Assembly (NCBI RefSeq): GCF_902832885.1
Contig: NZ_CADFDK010000001.1
Coordinates: 992,001-1,056,000 of the forward strand
Direction: 5' to 3'
DNA: 64,000 nucleotides
Source of the DNA: Burkholderia seminalis DSM 23518
GTDB taxonomy: Bacteria; Pseudomonadota; Gammaproteobacteria; Burkholderiales; Burkholderiaceae
Shown here: piece after piece, positions 1 to 8,351 of the stretch
Layout of the letters: the number at the start of each line of letters is the position of its first letter
Numbering within the stretch: position 1 is the first letter of the stretch
Program-made: the position numbers and the translations under genes
Notes under the pieces: model-generated
The model's input: only the letters and a program-made list of their open reading frames with translations
Told to the model about the DNA's origin: nothing
Databases searched by the model: none

Positions 1-1060
1 TGATCGTTTCGTCGTACGTCGCATGCATGCGCCACGGCCAGCGGTTCTGCGCGAGCACGCGCACGACGCCTTCGAGATCGTCTTCCATCTCTGCCGGCAA
101 GTCCGGCCGCGCGACGCGGAAGTCCTCGAAATCGGCGGCGGAGAACACCAGCATCTCGCCCGCGCCGTTGTGGCGGAAATAGTCGGTGCCGTCGTGATAC
201 GTGACGCTCTTCGTCCAGTTCACGAAGTCTTCCTTCTCCGCGTTCGGCTTCTGCGTGAACAGGTTGTAGGCGATCCGCACCGTCATCTCGCCCGCGTCGT
301 GCAGCTTGCGGATCACTTCGTAATCGTCGGGATAATTCTGCGAGCCGCCGCCCGCATCGATCACGCCCGTCACGCCGAGCCGGTTCAGCTCGCGAATGAA
401 ATGGCGCGTCGAGTTGTACTGGTAGTCGAACGGCAGCTTCGGCCCCTTCGCGAGCGTCGCGTAGAGGATCGTCGCGTTCGGGTTCGCCAGCAGCAGCCCG
501 GTCGGGTTGCCCGCGTCGTCGCGCAGGATCGTGCCGCCCGGCGGCTCGGGCGTGTCCTTCGTATAGCCGACCACCCGCAATGCAGCCGCGTTCAGCAGCG
601 CGCGGTCGTACAGGTGCAGGATGAACACCGGCGTATCGGGCGCCACCGCATTGAGTTCGTCGATCGTCGGCAGGCGCTTCTCCGCGAACTGATGCTCGGT
701 GAAGCCGCCGACCACGCGCACCCACTGCGGCGCGGGCGTGATCGCGACCTGGCGCTTGAGCATCTCCATCGCGACGGCGAGCGAACGCACGCCGTCCCAG
801 CGCAGCTCGAGGTTGTAGTTCAGGCCGCCGCGAATCACGTGCGTGTGGTTGTCGATCAGGCCCGGCAGCACGGTGCGGCCGTCGAGGTCGACGACCTTCG
901 TCGCGCGACCCGCGAGCGGCACGACGTCCGCGTTGCCGCCGACCGCGACGAAGCGGCCGTCCTTGATCGCGACGGCCGTCGCGACCGGGTTCGCACGGTC
1001 GAGCGTCGTGATGCGCCCGTTGTGCAGGATGAGATCGGGTTGAGTATCGGTTGCGCTCAT
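1..1060 (-). CDS. Amidohydrolase, YtcJ-like (3' end outside window)
   Basis: The protein starts MSATDTQPDLILHNGRITTL and runs off the left edge, so only about 353 N-terminal residues are present. The opening segment is the small beta-sandwich of metal-dependent amidohydrolases. It is followed by a VLPGLIDNHTH strand whose His-x-His pair is the usual metal-binding site at the start of the TIM barrel. Members of this family hydrolyse C-N bonds in amides, carbamates or formamides in the cytoplasm; the substrate cannot be told. The start is an ATG 18 bases downstream of the XapX gene on the same strand, so the two are probably cotranscribed from the promoter facing the LysR gene. The fold is clear and the specificity is unknown. 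Confidence 0.85.
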   Translation of the reverse strand, partial: MSATDTQPDLILHNGRITTLDRANPVATAVAIKDGRFVAVGGNADVVPLAGRATKVVDLDGRTVLPGLIDNHTHVIRGGLNYNLELRWDGVRSLAVAMEMLKRQVAITPAPQWVRVVGGFTEHQFAEKRLPTIDELNAVAPDTPVFILHLYDRALLNAAALRVVGYTKDTPEPPGGTILRDDAGNPTGLLLANPNATILYATLAKGPKLPFDYQYNSTRHFIRELNRLGVTGVIDAGGGSQNYPDDYEVIRKLHDAGEMTVRIAYNLFTQKPNAEKEDFVNWTKSVTYHDGTDYFRHNGAGEMLVFSAADFEDFRVARPDLPAEMEDDLEGVVRVLAQNRWPWRMHATYDETI

Positions 1061-1078
1061 GAAGTGTCCTCGATGCGG

Positions 1079-1246
1079 TCAGAAGCCGAGCCAGTGACGA
1101 ACCGGCGCGATCGCCTGTGCGCCGATCAGCATGCCGCCCAGGCCGACCAGCGCGATCAGCGGCGGTGCCGGCGAGCGCACCTTGATCACGCTGTATACGA
1201 CGCCGATCAGCACGCCGGCGCCCAACGAAAGTAGATAAGATTCCAT
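1079..1246 (-). CDS. XapX domain small membrane protein
   Basis: This 55-residue protein is almost entirely two hydrophobic helices joined by a KVRSPAPPL turn. That turn is the hallmark of XapX-domain proteins, a small family first noticed beside xanthosine phosphorylase (xapA) genes and of unknown role. The ATG is preceded by a GGGAG ribosome-binding site. It sits between a divergent LysR gene and the amidohydrolase, suggesting a short LysR-controlled operon. A second XapX protein lies at 3294-3554 with the same SPAPP turn. Larger frames over this stretch extend antisense into the LysR gene and were discarded. Confidence 0.8.
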   Translation of the reverse strand: MESYLLSLGAGVLIGVVYSVIKVRSPAPPLIALVGLGGMLIGAQAIAPVRHWLGF

Positions 1247-1345
1247 AACGATTTTTCTCCCGGCCGGATTAGAATCACCTGCATCGCGCGTTCCGCCTTC
1301 GCGGCACATCGCATCCGTTTCGCTTCCCTGCCATTCATTCCGACC

Positions 1346-2269
1346 ATGCAACACCTTCCTGATCTCGAAGCCTGGGCCATCTTCGCGCGCGTCGCGGAGA
1401 CCGGCTCGTTCGCGAAAGCCGCCGACCTGCTCGGCGTGTCGCAGCCGACCGTGTCGAAGGCGATCGCGCGCCTCGAAAAGCGCCTCGGCGCGATGCTGCT
1501 GTACCGCACGTCGCGCAAGCTGTCGCTCACGCCGACCGGCGAACTGCTGCGCGACCGCGCGATCCGCCTGCTTGCCGACGCCGAGCTGATCGAGAACGAA
1601 GCGTCCGCGCAGGCGCTCGAACCGCACGGCCTCGTTCGCGTGAATGCGCCGATGTCGTTCGGGCTGCGCCACCTGTCGCCGGTGCTGCCCGCATTTCTCG
1701 AGCGCTATCCGCGCGTCGACATCGACCTCGTGCTCACCGATCACATCGTCGACATCGTGTCCGGCGGCTTCGACGTCGCCATCCGCATCGCCGAGCTCAA
1801 CGATTCGTCGCTGCGCTCGCGCCGCCTCTGCGCGGTGCGCCGGCCGCTCGTCGCGGCGCCGGCCTACCTCGACCGGCGCGGCCGCCCCGCGCACCCGCGC
1901 GACATCGACCAGCACGTGTGCCTCACCTACACGAACCTGCCGACACCCGAACACTGGCGCTTCCGTCACCCGGCCTCGGGCGAGGAAGTCGGCGTGTCCG
2001 TGCACGGACGCATCCGCACCAACAACGCGGACGTGATCCTTCCCGCGCTCGTCGCGGGTCACGGCCTGGCGCTGCAGCCCGAGTTCCTCGTGTGGGAGGC
2101 GATGCAGCGCGGCGAACTCGAGGAAGTGATGAGCGACTGGAAGATCGCCGACATCAACGTGAACCTCGTCACGCCGCCCGGCATGCTGCGCGCCGCGCGC
2201 GTGACGGTACTGCTCGACTTCCTCGCGGAACACTTCTCGCACGCGCCGTGGGCATTGCCGGCGGCCTGA
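1346..2269 (+). CDS. LysR-family transcriptional regulator
   Basis: A 307-residue protein of standard LysR length. Residues about 5-65 form the winged helix-turn-helix, with the core [20 protein letters not shown]. The remainder is the periplasmic-binding-protein-like effector domain. It is divergent from the XapX/amidohydrolase pair across a gap of about 100 bases, the normal position for a LysR regulator controlling its neighbour. The isochorismatase and second XapX gene downstream may also belong to its regulon (inference). The effector is unknown. Confidence 0.93.
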   Translation: MQHLPDLEAWAIFARVAETGSFAKAADLLGVSQPTVSKAIARLEKRLGAMLLYRTSRKLSLTPTGELLRDRAIRLLADAELIENEASAQALEPHGLVRVNAPMSFGLRHLSPVLPAFLERYPRVDIDLVLTDHIVDIVSGGFDVAIRIAELNDSSLRSRRLCAVRRPLVAAPAYLDRRGRPAHPRDIDQHVCLTYTNLPTPEHWRFRHPASGEEVGVSVHGRIRTNNADVILPALVAGHGLALQPEFLVWEAMQRGELEEVMSDWKIADINVNLVTPPGMLRAARVTVLLDFLAEHFSHAPWALPAA

Positions 2270-2290
2270 ATGCGTGGCGGCCGATGACAG

Positions 2291-2319
2291 GCGATCGCCG
2301 CATCCCCCGCGGCGATCGC
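2291..2319. terminator. Hairpin between convergent LysR and isochorismatase genes
   Basis: An 11-bp perfect stem (GCGATCGCCGC paired with GCGGCGATCGC) with a 7-nt loop lies between two convergent genes. There is no strong T tract on either side, so it may be a bidirectional terminator or only an attenuating hairpin. Confidence 0.5.
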
Positions 2320-2332
2320 ATCCGGCAGCCCG

Positions 2333-3019
2333 TTACTTCGCCGGCACCGGCGCGAGCGACTCGTGCGGCGTCGCGGTGCGCTGTGCGGCCTTGTGGACCA
2401 TCGTGTAGGCGTAGTCGACCCCCATCCCGTACGCGCCCGAGTGCTCCTTCACGAGCGCCATCACCGCGTCGTACGTCTCGCGGCGCGCCCAGTCGCGCTG
2501 CCACTCGAGCACGACCTGCTGCCACGTGACGGGCACGACACCGGCCTGCACCATCCGCTGCATCGCGAAGTCGTGCGCGGCCTGCGACGTGCCGCCCGAC
2601 GCGTCGGCCACCATGTAGATCTCGTAGTCGCCTTCGAGCATCGCGCACAGCGCGAACGTCGTATTGCAGACCTCGGTCCACAGGCCCGAGACGATCACCT
2701 TCTTGCGGCCGTTCGCGGCCAGCGCATCGCGAACCTTCTGGTCGTCCCACGAGTTCATCGACGTGCGTTCGAGCGTCTTCTGGTTCGGGAACACGTCGAG
2801 CAGTTCGGGATAGCTGTAGCCCGAGAAGCTGTCGCTTTCGACCGTCGTGATCGTGGTCGGAATGTCAAAGACCTTCGCGGCCTTCGCGAGCCCGACGACG
2901 TTGTTCTTCAGCGTCTGGCGATCGATCGACTGCACGCCGAACGCCATCTGCGGCTGCTGGTCGATGAAGATCAGCTGGCTGTTCTGCGGTGTCAGTACTT
3001 CGAGTTTCGGATTGCTCAT
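2333..3019 (-). CDS. Isochorismatase-family cysteine hydrolase (YcaC-like)
   Basis: A 228-residue cytoplasmic protein with the alpha/beta isochorismatase fold. Asp20 in LIFIDQQPQM and Cys118 in GLWTEVCNTTF correspond to the acid and nucleophile of the family triad. The overall layout resembles YcaC, a hydrolase of unknown physiological substrate, more than true isochorismatases, which carry an extra aryl-carrier context. The gene is convergent with the LysR gene and divergent from the second XapX gene. Upstream (3020-3293) is a promoter-sized gap with no other gene visible. Confidence 0.88.
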   Translation of the reverse strand: MSNPKLEVLTPQNSQLIFIDQQPQMAFGVQSIDRQTLKNNVVGLAKAAKVFDIPTTITTVESDSFSGYSYPELLDVFPNQKTLERTSMNSWDDQKVRDALAANGRKKVIVSGLWTEVCNTTFALCAMLEGDYEIYMVADASGGTSQAAHDFAMQRMVQAGVVPVTWQQVVLEWQRDWARRETYDAVMALVKEHSGAYGMGVDYAYTMVHKAAQRTATPHESLAPVPAK

Positions 3020-3293
3020 GGCGCAAGGTGTCCTGTGAACGAAAAAAGGGAGGCCTGCCTCGGCCGTGAAAACGGGAGGAGCCGGAGATGCGTCGGTGCC
3101 GGATCGTCATCCGGCCCGAACATTTAATCCGCAAACGCGCGGCGCGAACACCCAAGAAATGGAATCGGTCCGATTCCGCAATCGATGCCCGATCCGGGCG
3201 ACCCGCCCTTTTTTTCTTCATGTAAACCCGATACGCTTTCAAGACCTTGACGACGCGCGACGCGCCTTCGTCGGCCATCACGGGATGCCCACC

Positions 3294-3554
3294 ATGAAAC
3301 CGTATTTCCTGTCACTGCTCGCCGGCATCCTCGCCGGCGTCATCTACGGCGCACTCGGCGTGAACTCGCCGGCGCCGCCGATCATCGCGCTCACCGGCCT
3401 GCTCGGCATGCTGGCCGGCGAACAGATCCTGCCGGTCGCGCGCCGGATGCTGTCCGGCCATCGGCTGAACACCGCATGGCGCGACGCACAGTGCAGCCAG
3501 CACATGTTCGGCGCGCTGCCGGGCGGCACGACGAACGACCGCAAGCCGTCGTGA
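3294..3554 (+). CDS. XapX domain small membrane protein, second copy
   Basis: The first 50 residues repeat the architecture of the protein at 1079-1246: two hydrophobic helices around a GVNSPAPP turn. A hydrophilic tail of about 35 residues (from RRMLSGH to NDRKPS) is absent from the first copy. I chose the ATG giving MKPYFLSLLAG because it aligns with [11 protein letters not shown] of the other copy; an in-frame ATG nine bases upstream (MPTMKPY) is possible. It is followed within 25 bases by the antiporter gene and may be cotranscribed with it. Function is unknown. Confidence 0.75.
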   Translation: MKPYFLSLLAGILAGVIYGALGVNSPAPPIIALTGLLGMLAGEQILPVARRMLSGHRLNTAWRDAQCSQHMFGALPGGTTNDRKPS

Positions 3555-3579
3555 CGACTCCCTTCCCTGCCGGCCGCGC

Positions 3580-5160
3580 ATGACCAACGTCGAACTGTTC
3601 CATTACCTGCTGTTGTTGATCTGCGGTGCGGGCGCGCTCACGTGGCTCGCCGAGCGCATCTCGATTCCACCGGCCGTCGTGCTGCTGCTCGGCGGCTGCG
3701 CGATCGCGATCGCCGGCAAGCGCGTGCCCGACATGGACCCGGCGCTGCTGCTCGCGGCCGTGCTGCCGCCGCTGTTGATGTCGAGCGGGTTCTACACCGC
3801 GTGGAAGGAGTTCCGGGAGCAACTCGCATCGATCGCGTCGCTCGCGCTCGGCGCGGTGGCGTTCACGACCGTCGCGGTCGCACTCGCCGTGCATGCCGCG
3901 AACCCCGATCTGCCCTGGGCCGCGTGCTTCACGCTCGGCGCGATCGTGTCGCCGCCGGACGCGGTCGCCGCGAAGGCGATCCTGCAGCGCCACCCGCTGC
4001 CCGCGCGGCTCGTCGCGGTGCTCGAGGGCGAAAGCCTCGTCAACGACGCGTCGGGCCTGCTGCTGTACCAGATGGCCGTCTCGGCCGCGCTCGCCGTGTC
4101 GATCACGGCCGCGAGCGCCACCGGCCTGTTCTTCTCGCTCACGCTGATCGGCATCGCGGTCGGCCTCGCCTGCGGCCATGCGATGTGCTGGGTGCTGCCG
4201 CGCCTGCGCGACCCGATGCTCGGCATCGTCGTGACCTTCGCGATGGCATGGGGCAGCTATGGCGTCGCGGAAGCCGTCGACGGCTCGGGCGTGCTGTCGG
4301 TCGTCACCTGCGGCCTGGTGCTCGGCGCGCGCCAGCACCGCGTGTTCGACGCCGACATGCGGATCAAGGCAAAGGCGACGTGGGAAGCGATCGTGTTCGT
4401 GCTCGACGCGCTCGTGTTCATCCTGATCGGTCTCGCGCTGCACGCGATCCTCGCGCGCGTGAACCACGAAGGCGCGGTGCTGATGGCCGGCCTGCGCGTC
4501 GCGCTGCCCGCCACCGCCGCCGCGATCGGCGCGCGCGTCGTGTGGGTATTCGCCGCGATGTGGCTGCCGGGCCGCCTGCGCGCGCCGCGCGCCGGGCATG
4601 CGCCGTGGTCGTGGCGCGAGGCCGTCGTGCTCGGCTGGTCGGGCATGCGCGGCGTCGTGAGTCTCGCGGCCGCGGTCGCGCTGCCGGCCAACTTCCCCGG
4701 CCGCGACCTGATCCTGTTCAGCACGTTCCTGCTGATCATCGCGACGCTCGTCGTGCAAGGCGGCACGCTTGCGCCGCTGATCCGCGTGCTGAAGCTGCGC
4801 CCGGCCGCGCGCCGCACGATGTCCGAGCATGCGGTGCGCGCGCATACCTTCGGCGCGGCGCTCGCCGAGCTCGACGCGCGCGAGCGGCGCGGGTCGGATC
4901 TCGAGCGTCCGTCGCTCGACCGCCTGCTCGCCGAATACCGCAACCGCGTCACGTTCAACGAACGCGCGCACCGGCAAGGCGCCGAGCCCGCCGGCGTGCG
5001 CACGCGCATGCTGCGCGTGGAGCTCGAACTCGTCGGCGTGTCGCGCGGCGCGCTGCTCGACCTGCACCGCGACGGCAAGGTCGACGACGCGGTGCTGCAC
5101 CGCATAGAATCGGAGCTCGATTTCGAGGAGCTGCGGCTGCAGCGGTTGCTCGAACCGTAA
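3580..5160 (+). CDS. CPA1-family Na+/H+ (cation/proton) antiporter
   Basis: A 526-residue inner-membrane protein with about 12 predicted helices in residues 1-410 and a charged cytoplasmic tail of about 115 residues. The CPA1 signatures are clear: [11 protein letters not shown] near residues 124-134 holds the transport aspartate, and [15 protein letters not shown] near 149-163 carries the Asn-Asp pair. Such proteins exchange Na+, K+ or Li+ for protons in pH and salt homeostasis. It follows the XapX gene closely and is followed 52 bases later by the OsmC gene on the same strand. Ion selectivity cannot be read from the sequence. Confidence 0.92.
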   Translation: MTNVELFHYLLLLICGAGALTWLAERISIPPAVVLLLGGCAIAIAGKRVPDMDPALLLAAVLPPLLMSSGFYTAWKEFREQLASIASLALGAVAFTTVAVALAVHAANPDLPWAACFTLGAIVSPPDAVAAKAILQRHPLPARLVAVLEGESLVNDASGLLLYQMAVSAALAVSITAASATGLFFSLTLIGIAVGLACGHAMCWVLPRLRDPMLGIVVTFAMAWGSYGVAEAVDGSGVLSVVTCGLVLGARQHRVFDADMRIKAKATWEAIVFVLDALVFILIGLALHAILARVNHEGAVLMAGLRVALPATAAAIGARVVWVFAAMWLPGRLRAPRAGHAPWSWREAVVLGWSGMRGVVSLAAAVALPANFPGRDLILFSTFLLIIATLVVQGGTLAPLIRVLKLRPAARRTMSEHAVRAHTFGAALAELDARERRGSDLERPSLDRLLAEYRNRVTFNERAHRQGAEPAGVRTRMLRVELELVGVSRGALLDLHRDGKVDDAVLHRIESELDFEELRLQRLLEP

Positions 5161-5212
5161 CGCCCGGCCGGCCACGCCGCCGGCCCGCCCCCTTTCCCCA
5201 CCTGGAACTGCA

Positions 5213-5605
5213 ATGAGCGAACTGTCCGTCGAAGCGAGCATCGGCTCGGTCGATTACCTCGTCCACTTCAGCGATGGCGTCCATCAGTGGCGTGCCGACG
5301 AACCGGCTGCGCTCGGCGGCGGCGACGCGGCGCCGACACCCGTCGCGCTGCTGTTGTCGAGCCTCGGCGCGTGCACCGCGATCACGCTGAAGATGTACGC
5401 GCAACGCAAGGGCTGGCCGCTCGCCGAAGTGCACGTGAAGCTCGCGCACGAATCGGGCGGCGCGGGCAGCACGATCGTGCGCCGCATCACGCTCGACGGC
5501 GACCTGACCGACGAGCAGCGCGACCGCCTGCTGCAGATCGCGAACGCGTGCCCGGTCCACAAGATCCTCACGCACCCGATCACGATCGACACGGCGATCG
5601 CCTGA
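5213..5605 (+). CDS. OsmC/Ohr-family protein
   Basis: A 130-residue protein with two conserved cysteines, Cys54 in SSLGACTA and Cys113 in [10 protein letters not shown], placed as in OsmC-type thiol peroxidases that reduce organic hydroperoxides in the cytoplasm. The C-terminal [13 protein letters not shown] is typical of the YhfA/OsmC branch. It lies between the antiporter and pirin genes in one direction with short gaps, suggesting a stress-related run of genes. Confidence 0.9.
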   Translation: MSELSVEASIGSVDYLVHFSDGVHQWRADEPAALGGGDAAPTPVALLLSSLGACTAITLKMYAQRKGWPLAEVHVKLAHESGGAGSTIVRRITLDGDLTDEQRDRLLQIANACPVHKILTHPITIDTAIA

Positions 5606-5640
5606 TCGCCTGTCGCACCGACCACGAGCATCCCCCCACC

Positions 5641-6525
5641 ATGTCCGCCTCGATCAAGACCCTGCTCACGCCGCGCGAAAGCGACATCGGCAACCTCGTC
5701 GTGCGCCGCGTGCTGCCCGCGCGCGCCGCGCGCCTCGTCGGCCCGTTCATCTTCTTCGACGAAATGGGCCCGGCCGTGCTGCCGGCCGGCCACGGCATCG
5801 ACGTACTGCCGCACCCGCACATCGGGCTGGCGACGGTCACTTACCTGTTCGACGGCTCGCTGATGCATCACGACAGCCTCGGCTTCCGGCAAAAGATCGT
5901 GCCGGGCGACGTGAACTGGATGACGGCCGGTCGCGGCATCGTGCATTCGGAACGCTCGCCCGACGAGGATCGGCCGCGCGAGCAGCCGGTCCACGGGATC
6001 CAGACCTGGGTCGCGCTGCCGGTCGAACATGAAGACACCGCGCCCGCGTTCGTGCACCACGCGGCCGACACGCTGCCGTCGTTCACGCGCGACGGCGCGA
6101 ACGTGCGCGTGATCGCGGGCACCGCGTTCGGGCTGGCGTCGCCGGTCGCCGTATTCTCGCCGACGCTTTATGCGTACGCGGAATTCACGCCGGGCGGCCG
6201 GCTCGCGCTCGATGCGGAGCATGAGGAGCGCGGCGTCTATCTCGTCGACGGCGATCTCACCGTCGACGGCACGCCGCTCGCCGCGGCGACGATGGCCGTG
6301 CTCGAACCGGGCGCGACCGTCGCGCTCGCGAGCGCGAACGGCGCGCGCGTGATGCTGCTCGGCGGTGCGCACCTGCCGGGCGAGCGTTTCATCGAATGGA
6401 ATTTCGTCTCGAGCGCGCGCGCGAAGATCGATGCGGCCCGCTCGGCATGGGCCGATCAAACCTTCGGCAAGGTGCCGGGCGAGGAACACGAATGGACGCG
6501 CCAGCCGGCGCGCAAGGCGCAATAG
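5641..6525 (+). CDS. Pirin-family protein
   Basis: A 294-residue bicupin. The N-terminal cupin carries LPHPHIGLATVTYL and GRGIVHSE, the His-x-His and His-x3-Glu type metal ligands of pirins. The C-terminal cupin ends with the typical WNFVSS segment. Some bacterial pirins have quercetin 2,3-dioxygenase activity and others regulate partner proteins, so the activity here is open. The start ATG (MSASIKTLL) lies 35 bases after the OsmC stop; longer frames only overlap OsmC. A strong hairpin follows the gene. Confidence 0.92.
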   Translation: MSASIKTLLTPRESDIGNLVVRRVLPARAARLVGPFIFFDEMGPAVLPAGHGIDVLPHPHIGLATVTYLFDGSLMHHDSLGFRQKIVPGDVNWMTAGRGIVHSERSPDEDRPREQPVHGIQTWVALPVEHEDTAPAFVHHAADTLPSFTRDGANVRVIAGTAFGLASPVAVFSPTLYAYAEFTPGGRLALDAEHEERGVYLVDGDLTVDGTPLAAATMAVLEPGATVALASANGARVMLLGGAHLPGERFIEWNFVSSARAKIDAARSAWADQTFGKVPGEEHEWTRQPARKAQ

Positions 6526-6556
6526 GCAGGATCGGCAGGACCGCCTGAGAGGAAGC

Positions 6557-6582
6557 GACGGCCGGCACCCACGCCGGCCGTC
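6557..6582. terminator. Hairpin terminator between pirin and bcsR
   Basis: A perfect 10-bp stem (GACGGCCGGC with GCCGGCCGTC) and a 6-nt loop lie between the convergent pirin and cellulose transcription units. It is followed by TTGCGTTT on the plus strand. It probably ends both transcripts. Confidence 0.7.
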
Positions 6583-6588
6583 TTGCGT

Positions 6589-6786
6589 TTACGGCTTCAA
6601 TCCCATCAGCTTCGCCAGCGTCGGCCAGCGATCGAGCGATTCGACGAACGCGCGTCGCGCCTGCTCGTCGACATACCGTTCGGGATCGAGCGCGGGCAGG
6701 TGCCGCGACAGACCGATCACGTCGTTGGGTTGCGACAGGCGATCGTCGTCGCCGTCGCCGGGAAGGATTAGTGTTCGTCGATCCAT
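6589..6786 (-). CDS. bcsR: Cellulose biosynthesis protein BcsR-like
   Basis: A 65-residue soluble protein. From residue about 20 it follows the short BcsR (YhjR) pattern: a Gln/Pro-Asn-Asp-(Val/Ile) start, an amphipathic segment, then LDRWPTLAKLM, matching the LKRWPLLAEF ending I recall for E. coli BcsR. In enterobacteria BcsR binds BcsQ and helps assemble the inner-membrane cellulose synthase, and its gene lies directly before bcsQ. Here it is the last gene of the operon and its first 19 bases overlap the end of bcsG, implying coupled translation. The assignment rests on a short alignment from memory, so confidence is moderate. Confidence 0.65.
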   Translation of the reverse strand: MDRRTLILPGDGDDDRLSQPNDVIGLSRHLPALDPERYVDEQARRAFVESLDRWPTLAKLMGLKP

Positions 6787-8324
6787 ACGCCGTCCGGAGT
6801 TTTCACCGCGTAACCCGCGGCCGTCTGCATCGTCACCGTGCCCTCGTTTTCGCCGACCATGCGCGTGCGCGGCAGGTCCGCCGCGTATTGCGCGAGCGTC
6901 GTGCCAGGCTTGAACGGGCTGTTCGACACCAGGTTCGACAGCAACTGCGCGAGCGCGAGGAAGCTGGCCGGCTGGTCGATCACGGTCGTTGCCCCATGGT
7001 TGCCGGCGAAACCGACGAGCCGCACGCCGACCGGGCCGTGCACGATGCGTGGCGTCGGGATTTCGCGCAGGCCCGCGATCTGATTCTCGTCGCCGCGCAG
7101 TGCGGCGCCATGCTCGGGCACGAACACGATCACCGCGCGGCGGCCCGATTGCGCGATCAGGTCGGCGAGCCGGTCGAAGTCGGTCATCAGCTTCGTCGCG
7201 CGCTGCGGATACGAGTCGATGCTCGTCAGCGCGCTGCCGACGACACGGTTGCCGTCATGCAGGCTGATCGTGTTGTAGTACAGCGCGACGGGCCCCGGCA
7301 CCGACGCGCGCTGCGCGTACCAGTTCGCGAGCGTCGAATAGTCCTCCTTGATCGGCGAGCCGTCGAACGCGTGCATCGCGACGGGCGCGGCCGCGTTCGA
7401 GATCATCGGCGCATCGGCCACGCCGATGTTGTCGTGAATCACCTGCAGGAAGTTGTCGAAATGGCCGTCGTGGTTCAGCAGCGACTGCACCGAGTAGCCG
7501 GCGCGCGCCAGTTGCGAGAACAGGTAGCACTGCTGCGGCGCGGGCTTGTACAGGTCCGCGTGCGCCTCCTGCCCGCAGCTCGCGCGCAGCACGCGGATCG
7601 CCGCCGGGCCGCTGTAGCTCGCGGCCGTGCTGAAGTTCGTGAACAGGTAGTCGAAGTGGCTCAGCATCGGATGGTTGCGCACCTTCGCCGCATCGAGATC
7701 GTCCCACGACAGCGAGCAGATGTGCAGCACGATCACGTCGAACTGCGTGGCCGGATCCTGGCCGAGATGGCCGAACGCCACCTGCCGCTGCGACTCCTGG
7801 GCGCGGAACGTCGCCAGCGCCGCGTTGTGATCCTCGGGCTGGTCGGCGCGCGTGGCGCCCGTCGCGTTCGCCTGCTGCGGGGCCGGCGCGACGACGCGCG
7901 CCATCAGCCCGCTGCCGGCCTGCCACAGCGGCATCGCGATCAGCACGGCCAGCACGAACGTCGCGACGCGCAGCCAGCGGTTCACGATGAAATAGACGAT
8001 CAGCGCGCCGGCGACCGTCAGCACCAGCAACGGCGGCAGCAGGCGCGGCAGCAGTTCCATCCAGTAGTCGAAACGGAACGTGCTCACTTCGCGCGCGGCA
8101 TCGACGAGGCGCGCGAGCGGCGGCGCGTGCATCTCGCGCGCGAGCAGCGGCACCGCGATCGCGATCGCCGCGATCTGCCGCACGATGCGCCACGCGCGCC
8201 GCCGGATCGGCGCGCTCGCCGCGAGCGCCACCGCGAACGCGAGGTTCGCGAGCCAGAACGGCTGCAGGTGCCCGGTCGCGAACAGCGCGAACTTCAGGAT
8301 GAAATACAGATTCCAGAACGTCAT
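6768..8324 (-). CDS. bcsG: Cellulose phosphoethanolamine transferase BcsG
   Basis: A 518-residue inner-membrane enzyme with about four N-terminal helices (residues 1-135) and a periplasmic alkaline-phosphatase-fold domain. E. coli BcsG transfers phosphoethanolamine from phosphatidylethanolamine to cellulose using Ser278 and zinc ligands including Cys243, Glu442 and His443. The matching residues are visible: Cys203 in HICSLSW, Ser238 in SYSGPAAIR, and Glu404-His405 in VPEHGAALRGD. The enzyme therefore looks active and the polymer is probably pEtN-modified. The gene starts 27 bases after bcsA with a GGAG-type site and overlaps bcsR at its 3' end. Confidence 0.95.
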   Translation of the reverse strand: MTFWNLYFILKFALFATGHLQPFWLANLAFAVALAASAPIRRRAWRIVRQIAAIAIAVPLLAREMHAPPLARLVDAAREVSTFRFDYWMELLPRLLPPLLVLTVAGALIVYFIVNRWLRVATFVLAVLIAMPLWQAGSGLMARVVAPAPQQANATGATRADQPEDHNAALATFRAQESQRQVAFGHLGQDPATQFDVIVLHICSLSWDDLDAAKVRNHPMLSHFDYLFTNFSTAASYSGPAAIRVLRASCGQEAHADLYKPAPQQCYLFSQLARAGYSVQSLLNHDGHFDNFLQVIHDNIGVADAPMISNAAAPVAMHAFDGSPIKEDYSTLANWYAQRASVPGPVALYYNTISLHDGNRVVGSALTSIDSYPQRATKLMTDFDRLADLIAQSGRRAVIVFVPEHGAALRGDENQIAGLREIPTPRIVHGPVGVRLVGFAGNHGATTVIDQPASFLALAQLLSNLVSNSPFKPGTTLAQYAADLPRTRMVGENEGTVTMQTAAGYAVKTPDGVWIDEH

Positions 8325-8351
8325 CTAAACCACTCCATGATGGGCGCCGCG

